Below, piece after piece: positions 48,437-57,172 of a stretch of DNA of 64,000 nucleotides. Origin of the DNA: a virus. Below the pieces are notes generated by a model. The model ran no database searches, was not told the DNA's origin, and worked only from the letters and a program-made list of their open reading frames with translations. Location of the stretch: positions 62,001-126,000 of the IMG/VR virus record IMGVR_UViG_3300037516_001233; one strand, 5' to 3'. Numbering within the stretch: position 1 is the stretch's first letter; each line of letters begins with the position of its first letter. The position numbers were made by a program, and so were the translations under genes.

Positions 48437-48479
48437 AATTTAACCTGTTGACAAATAATATATTATATTGACTTGCCAT
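48426..48479 (-). CDS. Possible 17-codon leader peptide upstream of the PYFP gene
   Basis: An ATG at 48479 has a good ribosome site (GGAGTAAAA) and gives the peptide MASQYNILFVNRLNYGY. Its stop TAG lies inside the first codons of the PYFP gene, eight bases past that ATG. It could couple translation or simply be chance. Confidence 0.3.
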   Translation of the reverse strand: MASQYNILFVNRLNYGY

Positions 48480-48516
48480 TTTTACTCCATAGATAAAGTT
48501 TCAGTTAATTATAGTC

Positions 48517-50580
48517 CTAGAACGTTCCACCGTCAAGTATATAGTTACCAGCAGCTACGTCAGCTAAAACAGAGCTATAAGCCTGTACATTGGTCCCAAT
48601 GGCCAATCCAAGGGCTGTACGAGCATCTCCAGCATTTGCTGAGCCGGTACCACCGTTAGCAATAGCTATTGACGTACCAGTCCAAGTACCAGTGGTAATT
48701 GTTCCAAGGGTTGTAATGCTGTCATCACCAGTATACGTACCACCAGCCACTGCAGCGAGTGTAGAGTTGTAGGCCTGTACGTTAGTGCCAATTGCTAATC
48801 CAAGAGCCGTACGAGCTGCTCCAGCGTCTGTAGAGCCGGTTCCACCGTTAGCTATGGCTATTGCGGTACCATTCCATACACCAGTTGCAATTGTTCCAAC
48901 TGAAGTAAGGCTTGATGCGGTTACCCCTGAACCAAGAGTAGTGGCGTTAAGTACGGAAGTTCCTGCGATTAACAATGACTTGCCAGTTAGAAGGTTGAGA
49001 TTCTCAGATGAAGTCCATGCGTCAGTTGCATCAATCCAGTTAAAGGTCTTGTCCGTATCGCCCTTAAGGGTAATACCGCCACCGTCTGCACCTGCATCTG
49101 TTGGAGAGGCACTTGAACCAAGCTCAAGGTTCTTGTCATCAACACTTACAGTAGTTGAGTTAATTGTAGTTGTTGTACCGTTGACTGTCAGATCACCTGA
49201 AAGGGTAAGAGATGTACCAGTAGCAGCACCAATGTTTGGCGTTACAAGTGTTGGCGTATTAGCGAATACTAATGCACCAGTACCAGTTTCATCCGAAAGG
49301 ACTCCAGCAAGTTCTGATGAAGAAGTGGCTGCAAAATCCGAAAGCTTATTGTTAGTAAGTGCTACTGTACCAGTTGCATCTGGAAGTGTGATTGTTCTAT
49401 CTGCGGTTGGATCTGTGACAGCAAGTGTTGTCTCATGGGCATCAGCTGTCGCACCTTCAAAAACCACCGAACCATCATTAAATACTGCTCCAGTAATTAC
49501 TGGACTAGTAAGCGTCTTGTTGGTTAGAGTTTGAGTGTTTGTGGTTCCAACTACTGCACCAGTTGCACCATGTGCTTCTGTTGCAGATGTATGAGTCGTT
49601 AAGTTTCCTGCGACTGTTGAAGCTGAACCATACGCGTCGTAAGTATTTGCTGTTACTGAAATTGCACCTGTTCCATCAGTGTAGGTAAGACCTGTGCCAA
49701 CTGCATTTCCAACTGCATCTTGAGCAGCTTCATTGAAGTCTGTAACTGCACTTGCTGGAATAGCAATTGTTGCTGTTCCAGCTGCTGTCAAACGACCCTG
49801 AGCATCAACCGTAAAGGTTGAAACAGCTGTAGCTGAACCAAATGAACCCGCTGTTACTGCGGTGTTATCAAGATCCAAAGTAAGAGTGTCGGTTGCAGAA
49901 GCTGTCGACGTTAGGCCTGTACCACCAACTATAACAAATGTATCTCCACCAGAAATGGTTAGATTGTCACCACTATCTGCGTCTACTGTAAATGAAGTAG
50001 ATATAGAAGCTGTTCCAGCTGCTGTCAAACGACCTTGAGCATCAACCGTAAAGGTTGGGATTGCGCTAGCTGAGCCATAAGAACCAGCTGTAACGGCAGT
50101 GTTGTCAAGGTTAACCGTAACGGTATCTGTTGCTGAAACAACTGAGCTTAAACCTGTGCCACCAGAAACTGTTAACGTATTGCCATTGGCAATTGTTTCA
50201 GTAGTTCCAGTGTCTCCAGCAAAAGATAGCCCAGTAAATGAGCCACTTGCGCTAACTGCTGAGTCTACATATGCAGTAGTTGCTACTGAAGTAGAGTTAT
50301 TATTAGCAGACTTTGTTGTTGCTGTTGCAGAAGCACCAAGTGCAATAGTTCCTGAGAATGTTTTATTACCAGTGATCGTTTGAGTGCCGGAAAGACCTAC
50401 ATAAGCACCTGAGCCACCGATAGCTTCAACCGTGGTGGCCGTACCCCCTAAACCGCCTGCGCCTTTACCATAGTAAAGAACATCATCAACTTCGTTGTAC
50501 GCAAGTTCAGCATTAGCGAGTGATCCTGGTGCACCAGCATTACCTGACGCTCTTCTTTTGATCCTGATTGTATTTGCCAT
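48517..50580 (-). CDS. Tail fibre protein with repetitive beta-shaft, 687 aa
   Basis: Starts MANTIRIKRRASGNAGAPG at the ATG at 50580, which follows the stop of the upstream gene by one base; the longer frame from 50598 would add six residues overlapping it. The N-terminus resembles that of the collagen-like gene. The rest is a long beta-shaft made of repeats typical of phage fibres: ITGNKTFSGTIALG, a repeated 'TAAGTA.I..FTVDA' block, [14 protein letters not shown], and at the end two copies of TALGLAIGTNVQAY preceded by AIANGGTGS. No enzymatic domain is visible. Confidence 0.8.
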   Translation of the reverse strand: MANTIRIKRRASGNAGAPGSLANAELAYNEVDDVLYYGKGAGGLGGTATTVEAIGGSGAYVGLSGTQTITGNKTFSGTIALGASATATTKSANNNSTSVATTAYVDSAVSASGSFTGLSFAGDTGTTETIANGNTLTVSGGTGLSSVVSATDTVTVNLDNTAVTAGSYGSASAIPTFTVDAQGRLTAAGTASISTSFTVDADSGDNLTISGGDTFVIVGGTGLTSTASATDTLTLDLDNTAVTAGSFGSATAVSTFTVDAQGRLTAAGTATIAIPASAVTDFNEAAQDAVGNAVGTGLTYTDGTGAISVTANTYDAYGSASTVAGNLTTHTSATEAHGATGAVVGTTNTQTLTNKTLTSPVITGAVFNDGSVVFEGATADAHETTLAVTDPTADRTITLPDATGTVALTNNKLSDFAATSSSELAGVLSDETGTGALVFANTPTLVTPNIGAATGTSLTLSGDLTVNGTTTTINSTTVSVDDKNLELGSSASPTDAGADGGGITLKGDTDKTFNWIDATDAWTSSENLNLLTGKSLLIAGTSVLNATTLGSGVTASSLTSVGTIATGVWNGTAIAIANGGTGSTDAGAARTALGLAIGTNVQAYNSTLAAVAGGTYTGDDSITTLGTITTGTWTGTSIAIANGGTGSANAGDARTALGLAIGTNVQAYSSVLADVAAGNYILDGGTF

Positions 50581-50581
50581 T

Positions 50582-50899
50582 TTAGAAATTTCCCCCATCG
50601 GTTAGATTAGTTTCAACGTAATTGACCCATTTTGAGCCGTTGTATCTTAGTACATTGCCCGCTGCAACAGAAGTAATAGTAACGTCGTTTAACCCATTTA
50701 AAGCTTCCGAAGCTGCCATTCTATCTTTTATTGTTAAATAGTTACCAGATGGGTTAAGTCCCAATATAGTTTGAACAGCCTCCATAGCATCATTAAGGTT
50801 GGCGTGCTGTTCAGCATGGGGTACTACTGTAGAGTTTAAGTTATCTGTTGCAGTAGGATTTATTAAAATATCTAGAGAGTTAGGATAATTAGTGGCCAT
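50582..50899 (-). CDS. Small virion protein, 105 aa
   Basis: A 105-residue protein with VVPHAEQHANLNDAMEAVQT, a segment often seen at the N-termini of phage fibre or adhesin proteins. It ends VLRYNGSKWVNYVETNL, a sequence also found inside the collagen-like fibre as '[16 protein letters not shown]', so the two genes share a module. It lies directly before the fibre gene and probably contributes to the fibre base. Confidence 0.65.
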   Translation of the reverse strand: MATNYPNSLDILINPTATDNLNSTVVPHAEQHANLNDAMEAVQTILGLNPSGNYLTIKDRMAASEALNGLNDVTITSVAAGNVLRYNGSKWVNYVETNLTDGGNF

Positions 50900-50908
50900 T
50901 TTACACTC

Positions 50909-51322
50909 CTATATTGATAATATTTTTGTTGAATTATTTTCCCAAACTATAGTTAAACTAGAGCCTATAGGTGAACCTACGAATGGTAAATTAAATCCAG
51001 TATCTATATAAAATAGTAGCCTAGAAGTAGCCGGATTACCAGAAGATTGAAATAAAATTATTGCATTGAATGTAGTATTAGCTTCTAGGTAAATTGATAT
51101 GTCCTGAGCATCTATTACCCCAAGGGTGTTTGTTACTCCAGTAATAGCAGCACTGGTGGCAACTATGGCACTATTATTGATCCCTGAAAGAAACTCATCT
51201 GACGATTCCGCTGCTGTATAATTTGCAGTATTTACAAATAGTAGTTTAAATTGATTAGAAGAAAAATTTATTTGTCCATTTAATATTGCTTCTTTTGCTT
51301 TTTTGTAAACAAAATTAGACAT
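50909..51322 (-). CDS. Virion structural protein, 137 aa
   Basis: A 137-residue protein: FVYKKAKEAILNGQINFSSN, QFKLLFVNTANYTAAESSDE, LSGI, then strands ISIYLEANTTFNAIILFQSSG and LLFYIDTGFNLPF. This is the layout of a widespread small structural protein of unknown role in tailed phages (a lone 'alanine/Asp-rich' beta-sandwich with the sequence 'K..LL.G.I......K..LV'). Probably a decoration or adaptor of the capsid or fibres. Confidence 0.6.
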   Translation of the reverse strand: MSNFVYKKAKEAILNGQINFSSNQFKLLFVNTANYTAAESSDEFLSGINNSAIVATSAAITGVTNTLGVIDAQDISIYLEANTTFNAIILFQSSGNPATSRLLFYIDTGFNLPFVGSPIGSSLTIVWENNSTKILSI

Positions 51323-51323
51323 A

Positions 51324-52106
51324 TTAAATACCTATATCTTTAGATATTATAATCCTATATTTATAGCCAGTTTCATAATATTCTTTGTCGCTTGGATAGA
51401 ACACAGGAGTAGCATCTGTAGAAGGCATATCTAAATACACTTCTGGCTCCCAGGAATGAATTGAGACATTAGCTGAAACTGTTTCCCATCTAGATGGTAT
51501 TCTTTGAATTTTTTTTCTTTGTACTTTAAAGTAATCATTATTAAGAAAGTTAGAAGCTGGGCGAGCGTTAAAGGTAATTGTGACTCTGCCGTTGTTATGG
51601 GAGTTGTCTATATAAAATGAACCATTTTCTGGATCTATTGATTTTATAAAAAAATTGGGATTCTTAGCAATAATTTGAACTGTAGAAAAAGCATCTATTC
51701 TTAAAGATTTATCTTCAATTAAAATCTCTTCATAATCAGGTTCTTGGAATGAAGTTATATTAGCTATTACCGTAGATGGAGTAGCATCGTCATTCTTTGT
51801 AAAGACTATACTTTCTGATGGTATCTTTTCGTTTACGGCATCAAAGAGATTGGTTACTTTTATCTTATATTCTTTATTAGCAGTTAACTGCTGGTCCCAA
51901 AATAATCTTAATGTTCTAGAGATCTGATTATAATCAGTAATTGTATTGATAGGGGCAAATGGACTATTGACAACAATTGGAGTTGCGTCAGTGCTTTCTA
52001 CCGTAAAGTTTGGATTAATTAGAGTACTGATTTTAACAGTTCTACCAAACTTAATTATTACTACGTCAGCGTCTACACTAGCGTGCTCTATTAAATATAG
52101 TGCCAC
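51324..52106 (-). CDS. Virion structural protein, 260 aa
   Basis: A 260-residue beta-rich protein with two sandwich-like parts: ADVVIIKFGRTVKISTLINP and LRLFWDQQLTANKEYKIKV in the first, ATPSTVIANITSFQEPD and FYIDNSHNNGRVTITFNARP in the second. This resembles tandem Ig/FN3-like domains that decorate virions. It is the first gene after the capsid terminator. The family is not recognised. Confidence 0.6.
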   Translation of the reverse strand: MALYLIEHASVDADVVIIKFGRTVKISTLINPNFTVESTDATPIVVNSPFAPINTITDYNQISRTLRLFWDQQLTANKEYKIKVTNLFDAVNEKIPSESIVFTKNDDATPSTVIANITSFQEPDYEEILIEDKSLRIDAFSTVQIIAKNPNFFIKSIDPENGSFYIDNSHNNGRVTITFNARPASNFLNNDYFKVQRKKIQRIPSRWETVSANVSIHSWEPEVYLDMPSTDATPVFYPSDKEYYETGYKYRIIISKDIGI

Positions 52107-52152
52107 ATTATCTCCTTATTTGCCTATACATTTAGTAACCTTGTTTGGAAAA

Positions 52153-52183
52153 AGAACAAGGGACGGTAGTTACCTACCGTCCC
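52153..52183 (-). terminator. Rho-independent terminator after the major capsid gene
   Basis: A perfect 10-bp stem (52160-52169 with 52174-52183, GGGACGGTAG and its complement) with a 4-nt loop. On the minus strand a T-rich run (TTGTTCTTTTT) follows. It ends the high-expression head transcript. A second, 5-bp inverted repeat (GTCAC CAAA GTGAC, 52200-52213) lies just upstream. Confidence 0.85.
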
Positions 52184-52235
52184 AAATCCCTTAGGTTTAG
52201 TCACCAAAGTGACCGCAACTATAATTGTCCTAAGA

Positions 52236-53294
52236 TTAGGCTGTTTCGTTAGTAACGAGAACCTCGTAGTTACGGCTGAGGTTAACGTTCTTAGCAACAG
52301 TGATACCCTCACCATCGCCAAGCATTACGATGTCGTAGCGCTCTTTCATCTTCAATTGACGGATGTCACGTGAAGGATCATCGAACTGGTCGGTGGACAT
52401 ATCGTCCTTGACCAACAATGAACCAACTTCGTTTCTATCAATCAAGAAGAGGTCAGACTTAGCTGCCGTAGCACCGCTCTTGGCTGTGAAGCTTACGAAT
52501 GGTGAGACAAGGACATTAAGGCCCATAGGTGCAGTTGCGTTAAGTGCGCCATCTGCATTTGATGGACGGTAGCCCCAACTTGTATTGACTGCAGATGCTG
52601 CTCCACCGTAGTGGAAGATTGCATCTTTAAGGAATACTGACCACATCAATGGGTGAAGGATGAAGTCGGTTGGAACATGCTTTTCTGCCATGAGAACTGC
52701 TGCCATGTCGACGATATCGTCCCACGTGATGGTGTCATTGAAGGCACCGGTAATGTCACGACCAGTTGTGTCATCGTATGAACCACTGTCATTGTCGAAG
52801 ACAATAGTTGCGGCGTCTTTGAAACGACTTAGTGCGATCTGCTCTTTCAAGCGAGCCATTGCACGACCTGCTGCGCGGACGTGAAGACCAACGATGTCCC
52901 AAAGGGAGTCAGCGATGACTTCCTCTGTAAAGGAGAGCTTAACGCCCTTCTTCGACACTTTGCCTTCAATCTGCTTCGCAAATGCGAGTGACTGCTCTGG
53001 GTACTCTTGTCCTTCAGGGATCTCTGCTGCTTGGATTGCATTAACTGCTGGGAATTCTAATGAACGGCCCTTTCCAAGGCGAACAGTAGAAAGTAAGGGT
53101 GTGATCAACAATTGTGGCTCTGCAGCCTCTCTTAGAGTGCGAGAGATAACTTTAGGGAAAAGTGCTGCTGCATCTGGTGATGCAAAAGCTTCCTTGACAG
53201 TAACTCTGTTGTCTTCGTCGATGTACCCATCCTCTGATAATGCGGTTTCCCAAGCTGGGAGGCCGGAAAGGAGTTCTTGGATTGTTTTACTCAT
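52236..53294 (-). CDS. Major capsid protein, HK97-fold type, 352 aa
   Basis: A 352-residue protein with features of HK97-type capsids: an N-terminal helical part with LFPKVISRTLREAAEP, a strand ELPVI-like region at GRSLEFPAVNAIQAAEIPEG, a long 'spine' helix (ADSLWDIVGLHVRAAGRAMA), and a later HPLMWSVFLKD segment. It is flanked by a decoration-like gene and a terminator, and its codons are richer in GC-ending and CGT/CGC arginine codons than the surrounding genes, as in highly expressed genes. It contains no CGG. Confidence 0.85.
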   Translation of the reverse strand: MSKTIQELLSGLPAWETALSEDGYIDEDNRVTVKEAFASPDAAALFPKVISRTLREAAEPQLLITPLLSTVRLGKGRSLEFPAVNAIQAAEIPEGQEYPEQSLAFAKQIEGKVSKKGVKLSFTEEVIADSLWDIVGLHVRAAGRAMARLKEQIALSRFKDAATIVFDNDSGSYDDTTGRDITGAFNDTITWDDIVDMAAVLMAEKHVPTDFILHPLMWSVFLKDAIFHYGGAASAVNTSWGYRPSNADGALNATAPMGLNVLVSPFVSFTAKSGATAAKSDLFLIDRNEVGSLLVKDDMSTDQFDDPSRDIRQLKMKERYDIVMLGDGEGITVAKNVNLSRNYEVLVTNETA

Positions 53295-53318
53295 CTTAGG
53301 GTTTTCCTTCTTTTCTTT

Positions 53319-54080
53319 TTATAAGGTTAGGTTGACGCGGAATGCGCCAATGACATTGTTTACATCCAGGTTTGAACGGATGCCCAACTTGCCGTTGAAT
53401 GGACCACTTTGCGTGATTTCAAAAACGGTTTTGAGAGCGCCCGGATCTGAAGGCAACTGCATGTAGGAGAGGAGGCCGTCATCAAAATTGGTGGCGAACT
53501 TCTCTACTTCAATTACCTTACCAACTTGCAACCATGGGTATGATCCACAGTCAGCAGCTGATAATGCTCTTGGGCGACCCATAAAGTCTGGAGCGATTAA
53601 TGAACCGACTGTTACGTCGTTGTTAATGCCATTGACCATTGGGTACTCTACGTATCCATGAGTGATGAAACCAGCACCCTGTGAAGTGCCCTTGTCAAAA
53701 GGACGGTAGAGATCGTATTGTGCAACGCCGACTGGAACGCTTCTTACTGCTACTTCAATGCTGTCAGTAGCGCCTGAGCTGTACGCAGGGGTTGCACCTG
53801 TAAGTGGAGACCATGAGTCTGGCATGTTGTCGCCCCAGGTTACTGCAGAGCCAGAACCATTAGCTGGAACTACTCTTGCATCACCATTAGCGTCAGCAAT
53901 AACTGAAATGATTGTACCCTTAGGGATTACAATTTCAAAACGATCATCTTCACTGTCTGAATAAAAGGTCGGGAGACCTGGGTGTGTTAGGAGGTAAGCT
54001 GCTGGAGCGATACCCTCTGAGACTACTAAACGGCCTGTGCCGGTCTTAGTCCCTACTTTACGAAATTTTGCTAAACTCAT
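53319..54080 (-). CDS. Capsid decoration or head-stabilising protein, 253 aa
   Basis: A 253-residue protein between protease/scaffold and capsid genes, the usual place of a decoration protein. It has a beta-rich N-terminal part (GRLVVSEGIAPAAYLLTHPG, DRFEIVIPKGTIISVI) and a 'DGLLSYMQLPSDPG' segment near the end. It shares the high-expression codon bias of the capsid gene. CTAAGGAGAAATTTAA precedes its ATG. No diagnostic family signature is seen. Confidence 0.6.
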   Translation of the reverse strand: MSLAKFRKVGTKTGTGRLVVSEGIAPAAYLLTHPGLPTFYSDSEDDRFEIVIPKGTIISVIADANGDARVVPANGSGSAVTWGDNMPDSWSPLTGATPAYSSGATDSIEVAVRSVPVGVAQYDLYRPFDKGTSQGAGFITHGYVEYPMVNGINNDVTVGSLIAPDFMGRPRALSAADCGSYPWLQVGKVIEVEKFATNFDDGLLSYMQLPSDPGALKTVFEITQSGPFNGKLGIRSNLDVNNVIGAFRVNLTL

Positions 54081-54103
54081 TTAAATTTCTCCTTAGATTA
54101 TGA

Positions 54104-55958
54104 TTAAAGTTTACGGCGGCCCATTAAGGCATCTACAAATAACTGCTCTGGAGTATTTGTCACTTTTTCTTCGACTACTTCTTCTTCTCCGTTAATGGTG
54201 ATGACGTTTTCTTCACCCTCAATAACTTCGATTTCTGAATTCATCTCTAACATCATTCCAGCTATTTTCTTGGTAGCTGGCATTTTTGCCAGATCTCTCA
54301 GAGAGTCGGCAAGAGATGAAGCCGAACGGCTAACATGTTCCTGAATAAGAGACTCTCTAATTTCTTGTGATTCAACTCCAGCTGCAATCTTTGCGTCTAC
54401 AACTCTTTCAACAAGAGTTCTATGTAATGCATTTTTGAGCTTCTGGTTTTCTTCTTCAAGAGATTGAAGCTTGCTAGCATTAACATTTTCCTCAGAGGCG
54501 CTTTCGTTGCCAGTGAGCTCTGCTTTTGCTACTTCTATTTCTTGATCTTCTTTTGAAACTTCAGGATTAGCTGAATCAACTACAACGAGTTCTTCTGCTG
54601 ATTCTGAAACTTCTTCAGACTTTGCTATTCTCCATGATTCATCAGCTGGTTCTCCAGCTTCCATCTTGAGGAAAGACTTTAACTGCCATAGCCACTTTTT
54701 ATGCTGGCCATCTTGTTCGGTCAAGATATCGGCAGTTTCTTTTTGATTTAATTCATTTGCTACCAAAAGAGCAGCAGCAGTGCTAGCATCAACTGTAGCA
54801 GCATCTTCTAGAATCTTTTGAATAGCTTCTAATAATGCTTCGTTTTCAACTACAGCTTTATCACTTGCTTCTTCACCCTTAACTGATTCTTCTGCAGCTT
54901 CTGGGACTTCTTCATTAGCGGTCTCTTCTTTGGGAGCCTCTTCTACTTCTGGTGCTTCTGTCTCAGGAGCCTCTTCTGCAGGGGTCTCTTCTGATTCTTC
55001 TACTGTTCCAGAAGCTATAGCTGAAAGATCTTGACTTAGATCTTCAACAGCAGCGAGTATGTCCTCGCTTACAACATTTGCGTCCATATTTGATTTCTCC
55101 TGTGGATTAATATCTTTTTCAACTTCTCCGCTAGATAGTAATGAATTAGCTTCACTATGTGCACTTTCGCTCTCCTGTATTGCCATGGCAGTAAGGAAAG
55201 CGCCTTTGAGGTGCAGATAAAGAGGCTTTGATTCTTTCTTTTTCATATTTTTCAATAAAGATTCATGCTCATCAAAAGAGTAAATATCTTCTTCGTTCAT
55301 GTGTAGAACGAAAGCAGAACTCTTAGCTACCCAGCCTTCTGAGGTTGGTTTTTTGTTTTCATCGTCCACTACAGTAGTGGATCTAACCCCGGACTTACCG
55401 TCAGCGGGTTGGTTTACGAAAGAATATTCCTTAAAGGAAATGTCTTGCATATCTATGAATGCAAGCTTACCCTTGTAGACTTGACCTCTACGATATTTAG
55501 GAGCAGCTGGTCTTCCTGATGCGTTCTCGGTTGCGAGATCTTCTCCAGAAATGGAACAAACTGCTTTTCCTGCTCTACCGCCAACTGAACCAGTAAGATA
55601 TCTCTTGTCGAGGATCTTTTGCGCAGCAACTGGATCTGTAATTGCAACTTGCAATCTCACGAAAGGACTTCCGTCACCTTCTTTATCCATCTTTGCTGCC
55701 ATAACACGACCAATAGGCTCTGTGTTAAGATCATGATTCATGATTATTGGCTTAGGGTATGGCTCAACCCAAGACTGCAAGGCTTTTTCAAGTTCTGCAG
55801 CGGAATAGTTATTGTAATTAGAAGTCAATCCGTTCATGGATTGCAGCAACTTCAATAATTAAACCATAATTAGCATTAAATGATTCCGAGAAATTATAGT
55901 TGCTCTCGCTGATATCTGGAAGTTGAACGGTAAAGTTCTCCGTGAATTCAAAAGTCAT
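54104..55958 (-). CDS. Prohead protease fused to an acidic scaffold region, 617 aa, CGGA recoded
   Basis: The ATG at 55958 has the best ribosome site in the region (AGGGAGAACAAATA). After 42 codons CGG appears, followed after three more codons by a stop. Read as CGGA (55829-55832), it gives ...IIEVAAIHE-[Gly]-LTSNYNNYSAAELEKALQSW, continuous with a prohead-protease-type domain: PKPIIMNHD (His75), GRVMAAK, LTGSVGGRAGKAVCSISG and ISFKEYSFVNQPAD (about 174-186). The C-terminal half is very acidic with long Glu/Ala/Pro runs, as in scaffold proteins. The enzyme would mature the prohead and degrade the scaffold. An alternative start at an internal ATG at 55837 lacks a ribosome site and would remove the first 41 residues. 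Confidence 0.8.
55829..55832 (-). other. CGGA recoding site 5 (GAA CGGA TTG)
   Basis: Codon 43 of the prohead protease. Zero frame gives Arg-Ile-Asp-Phe-stop. The +1 reading joins IHE to LTSNYNNYS, the start of the protease domain; family members commonly have a small residue such as Gly at this joint (recalled, not searched). Confidence 0.75.
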
Positions 55959-56026
55959 TTATTTGTTCTCCCTAAAGAGCAGTTTAAACTAAACATTATA
56001 GTAAGTTAAGTTATTATAAACTAAAC

Positions 56027-56042
56027 ATTCTTATATAAGAAT
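56027..56042. other. Perfect 16-nt palindrome between protease and glycosyltransferase genes
   Basis: ATTCTTATATAAGAAT, fully self-complementary, one base outside the stop of the glycosyltransferase gene. It might be an operator or part of a weak terminator; the AT-rich context makes chance possible. Confidence 0.35.
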
Positions 56043-56043
56043 A

Positions 56044-56823
56044 TCATACTTTAGATAAAGATTGCAACACATCTTTATGTCTTAAATCGCCATTTTTAAC
56101 AAAATCATTAAACATGGCTTTACTCATTATATGGGGAGCATACATGTAAGATGCACTAAACAGTTTATATCCCATTTTTCCACAGTTCCCAGACCAGCCA
56201 AGATCTTCTCCCTGCTCATGTATTTGATAGTTTATATTTTGATATACATTTTTTGACATCATTTTTGCTGCCATTATAATGTCTGATTGGAAGTAAGTCC
56301 CTAGAGGAAAGTTATCGATTCTCATTGCCTTTTTGCCTACTTCGCCAATCCACTTCATAACACTAGGAAATCTCATTCCTACAGGAGTCATAAACATAAG
56401 TGGGCTTACAGCATCAGCTCCATCTTTTATATGGGCTATCAATAATTCAATAGTGCTTGGATTAGTTAATAGGATATCTGAGTCTAGGCTAAAGAAATAA
56501 TCAGGCTCATATTCTCTAACTTTATTTAAAAGAATATTTCTTAAATTAGTCATATTCTCATATTTAGAGATAGTCCATTGACGCATTCCTTCTTCGTGTG
56601 AAGAATGGTTTAAAGTATCTGCCGATATAAAATCAACAAAAGGGATTTCTGGATGAACTGATTTCCATCTTTCAATCATAGCTATAGTCCCAGTATCGTC
56701 TTTACTCCCAACAAAAACAAAACCTATTTCACTTAATGGAAAAGATTGATTTTCTATGCAAGATGCCCAAGCTGGGAATATCCATTCCCTATCATATATA
56801 GGGCAACCTATAATGAGCTTCAT
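56044..56823 (-). CDS. GT-A-type glycosyltransferase, 259 aa
   Basis: Begins MKLIIGCPIYDREWIFPAWA at the ATG at 56823, immediately after the stop of the upstream gene; the longer frame to 56910 overlaps that gene and is improbable. The fold shows a nucleotide-sugar site: FVGSKDDTG, helix NLRNILLNK, then the DxD motif in YFFSLDSDILL, and later EQGEDLGWSG as a likely catalytic/acceptor loop. It would transfer a sugar to a phage protein or to DNA or host surface. Its place in the head module suggests capsid or fibre glycosylation (inference). Confidence 0.75.
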   Translation of the reverse strand: MKLIIGCPIYDREWIFPAWASCIENQSFPLSEIGFVFVGSKDDTGTIAMIERWKSVHPEIPFVDFISADTLNHSSHEEGMRQWTISKYENMTNLRNILLNKVREYEPDYFFSLDSDILLTNPSTIELLIAHIKDGADAVSPLMFMTPVGMRFPSVMKWIGEVGKKAMRIDNFPLGTYFQSDIIMAAKMMSKNVYQNINYQIHEQGEDLGWSGNCGKMGYKLFSASYMYAPHIMSKAMFNDFVKNGDLRHKDVLQSLSKV

Positions 56824-56824
56824 T

Positions 56825-57172
56825 TTACTTTTCGGTAGTGGCTTCTTTGGGAGCAACTTTGTTTCTAGATTGAACTTCTTGTTCTTTCGTAAGAGGCTTT
56901 GATTCTTCAACCTTAGGTGCTTCTGCTTCTACTGCGGGCACAGCTGCAGGCGCGGGTACATCTGCAGGTGTGATAATTTCTTCGACGGCAACAACATCTT
57001 CTTTTTTATTGGCCGCTTCAAGTTCATCAATTTTGTCTGCAAAAGCAACAACAATATCAACTAGAATTTGCAGGCCCAATCTAGCTTGACCATTATCTAC
57101 TGCCGTCAAGAATGCATCAATTGCATTATCGCCGTATCTCATTTGCTTGCCTATTTCTGATTCAATATACAT
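56825..57172 (-). CDS. Small head-associated protein with an acidic Ala/Pro-rich tail, 115 aa
   Basis: Residues 1-55 are helical (RYGDNAIDAFLTAVDNGQAR, LQILVDIVVAFADKIDELEA). The rest is a disordered Glu/Pro/Ala/Val tail (about 58-115). The start overlaps the portal stop by one base. It may be a portal- or scaffold-associated protein. The family is not recognised. Confidence 0.65.
   Translation of the reverse strand: MYIESEIGKQMRYGDNAIDAFLTAVDNGQARLGLQILVDIVVAFADKIDELEAANKKEDVVAVEEIITPADVPAPAAVPAVEAEAPKVEESKPLTKEQEVQSRNKVAPKEATTEK

Noticed and set aside
48785-49534. 249-codon plus-strand open frame opposite the tail fibre gene
   Set aside because: Composition mirrors the Thr/Gly/Ala-rich fibre codons on the other strand, and there is no ribosome site. 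A shadow frame.
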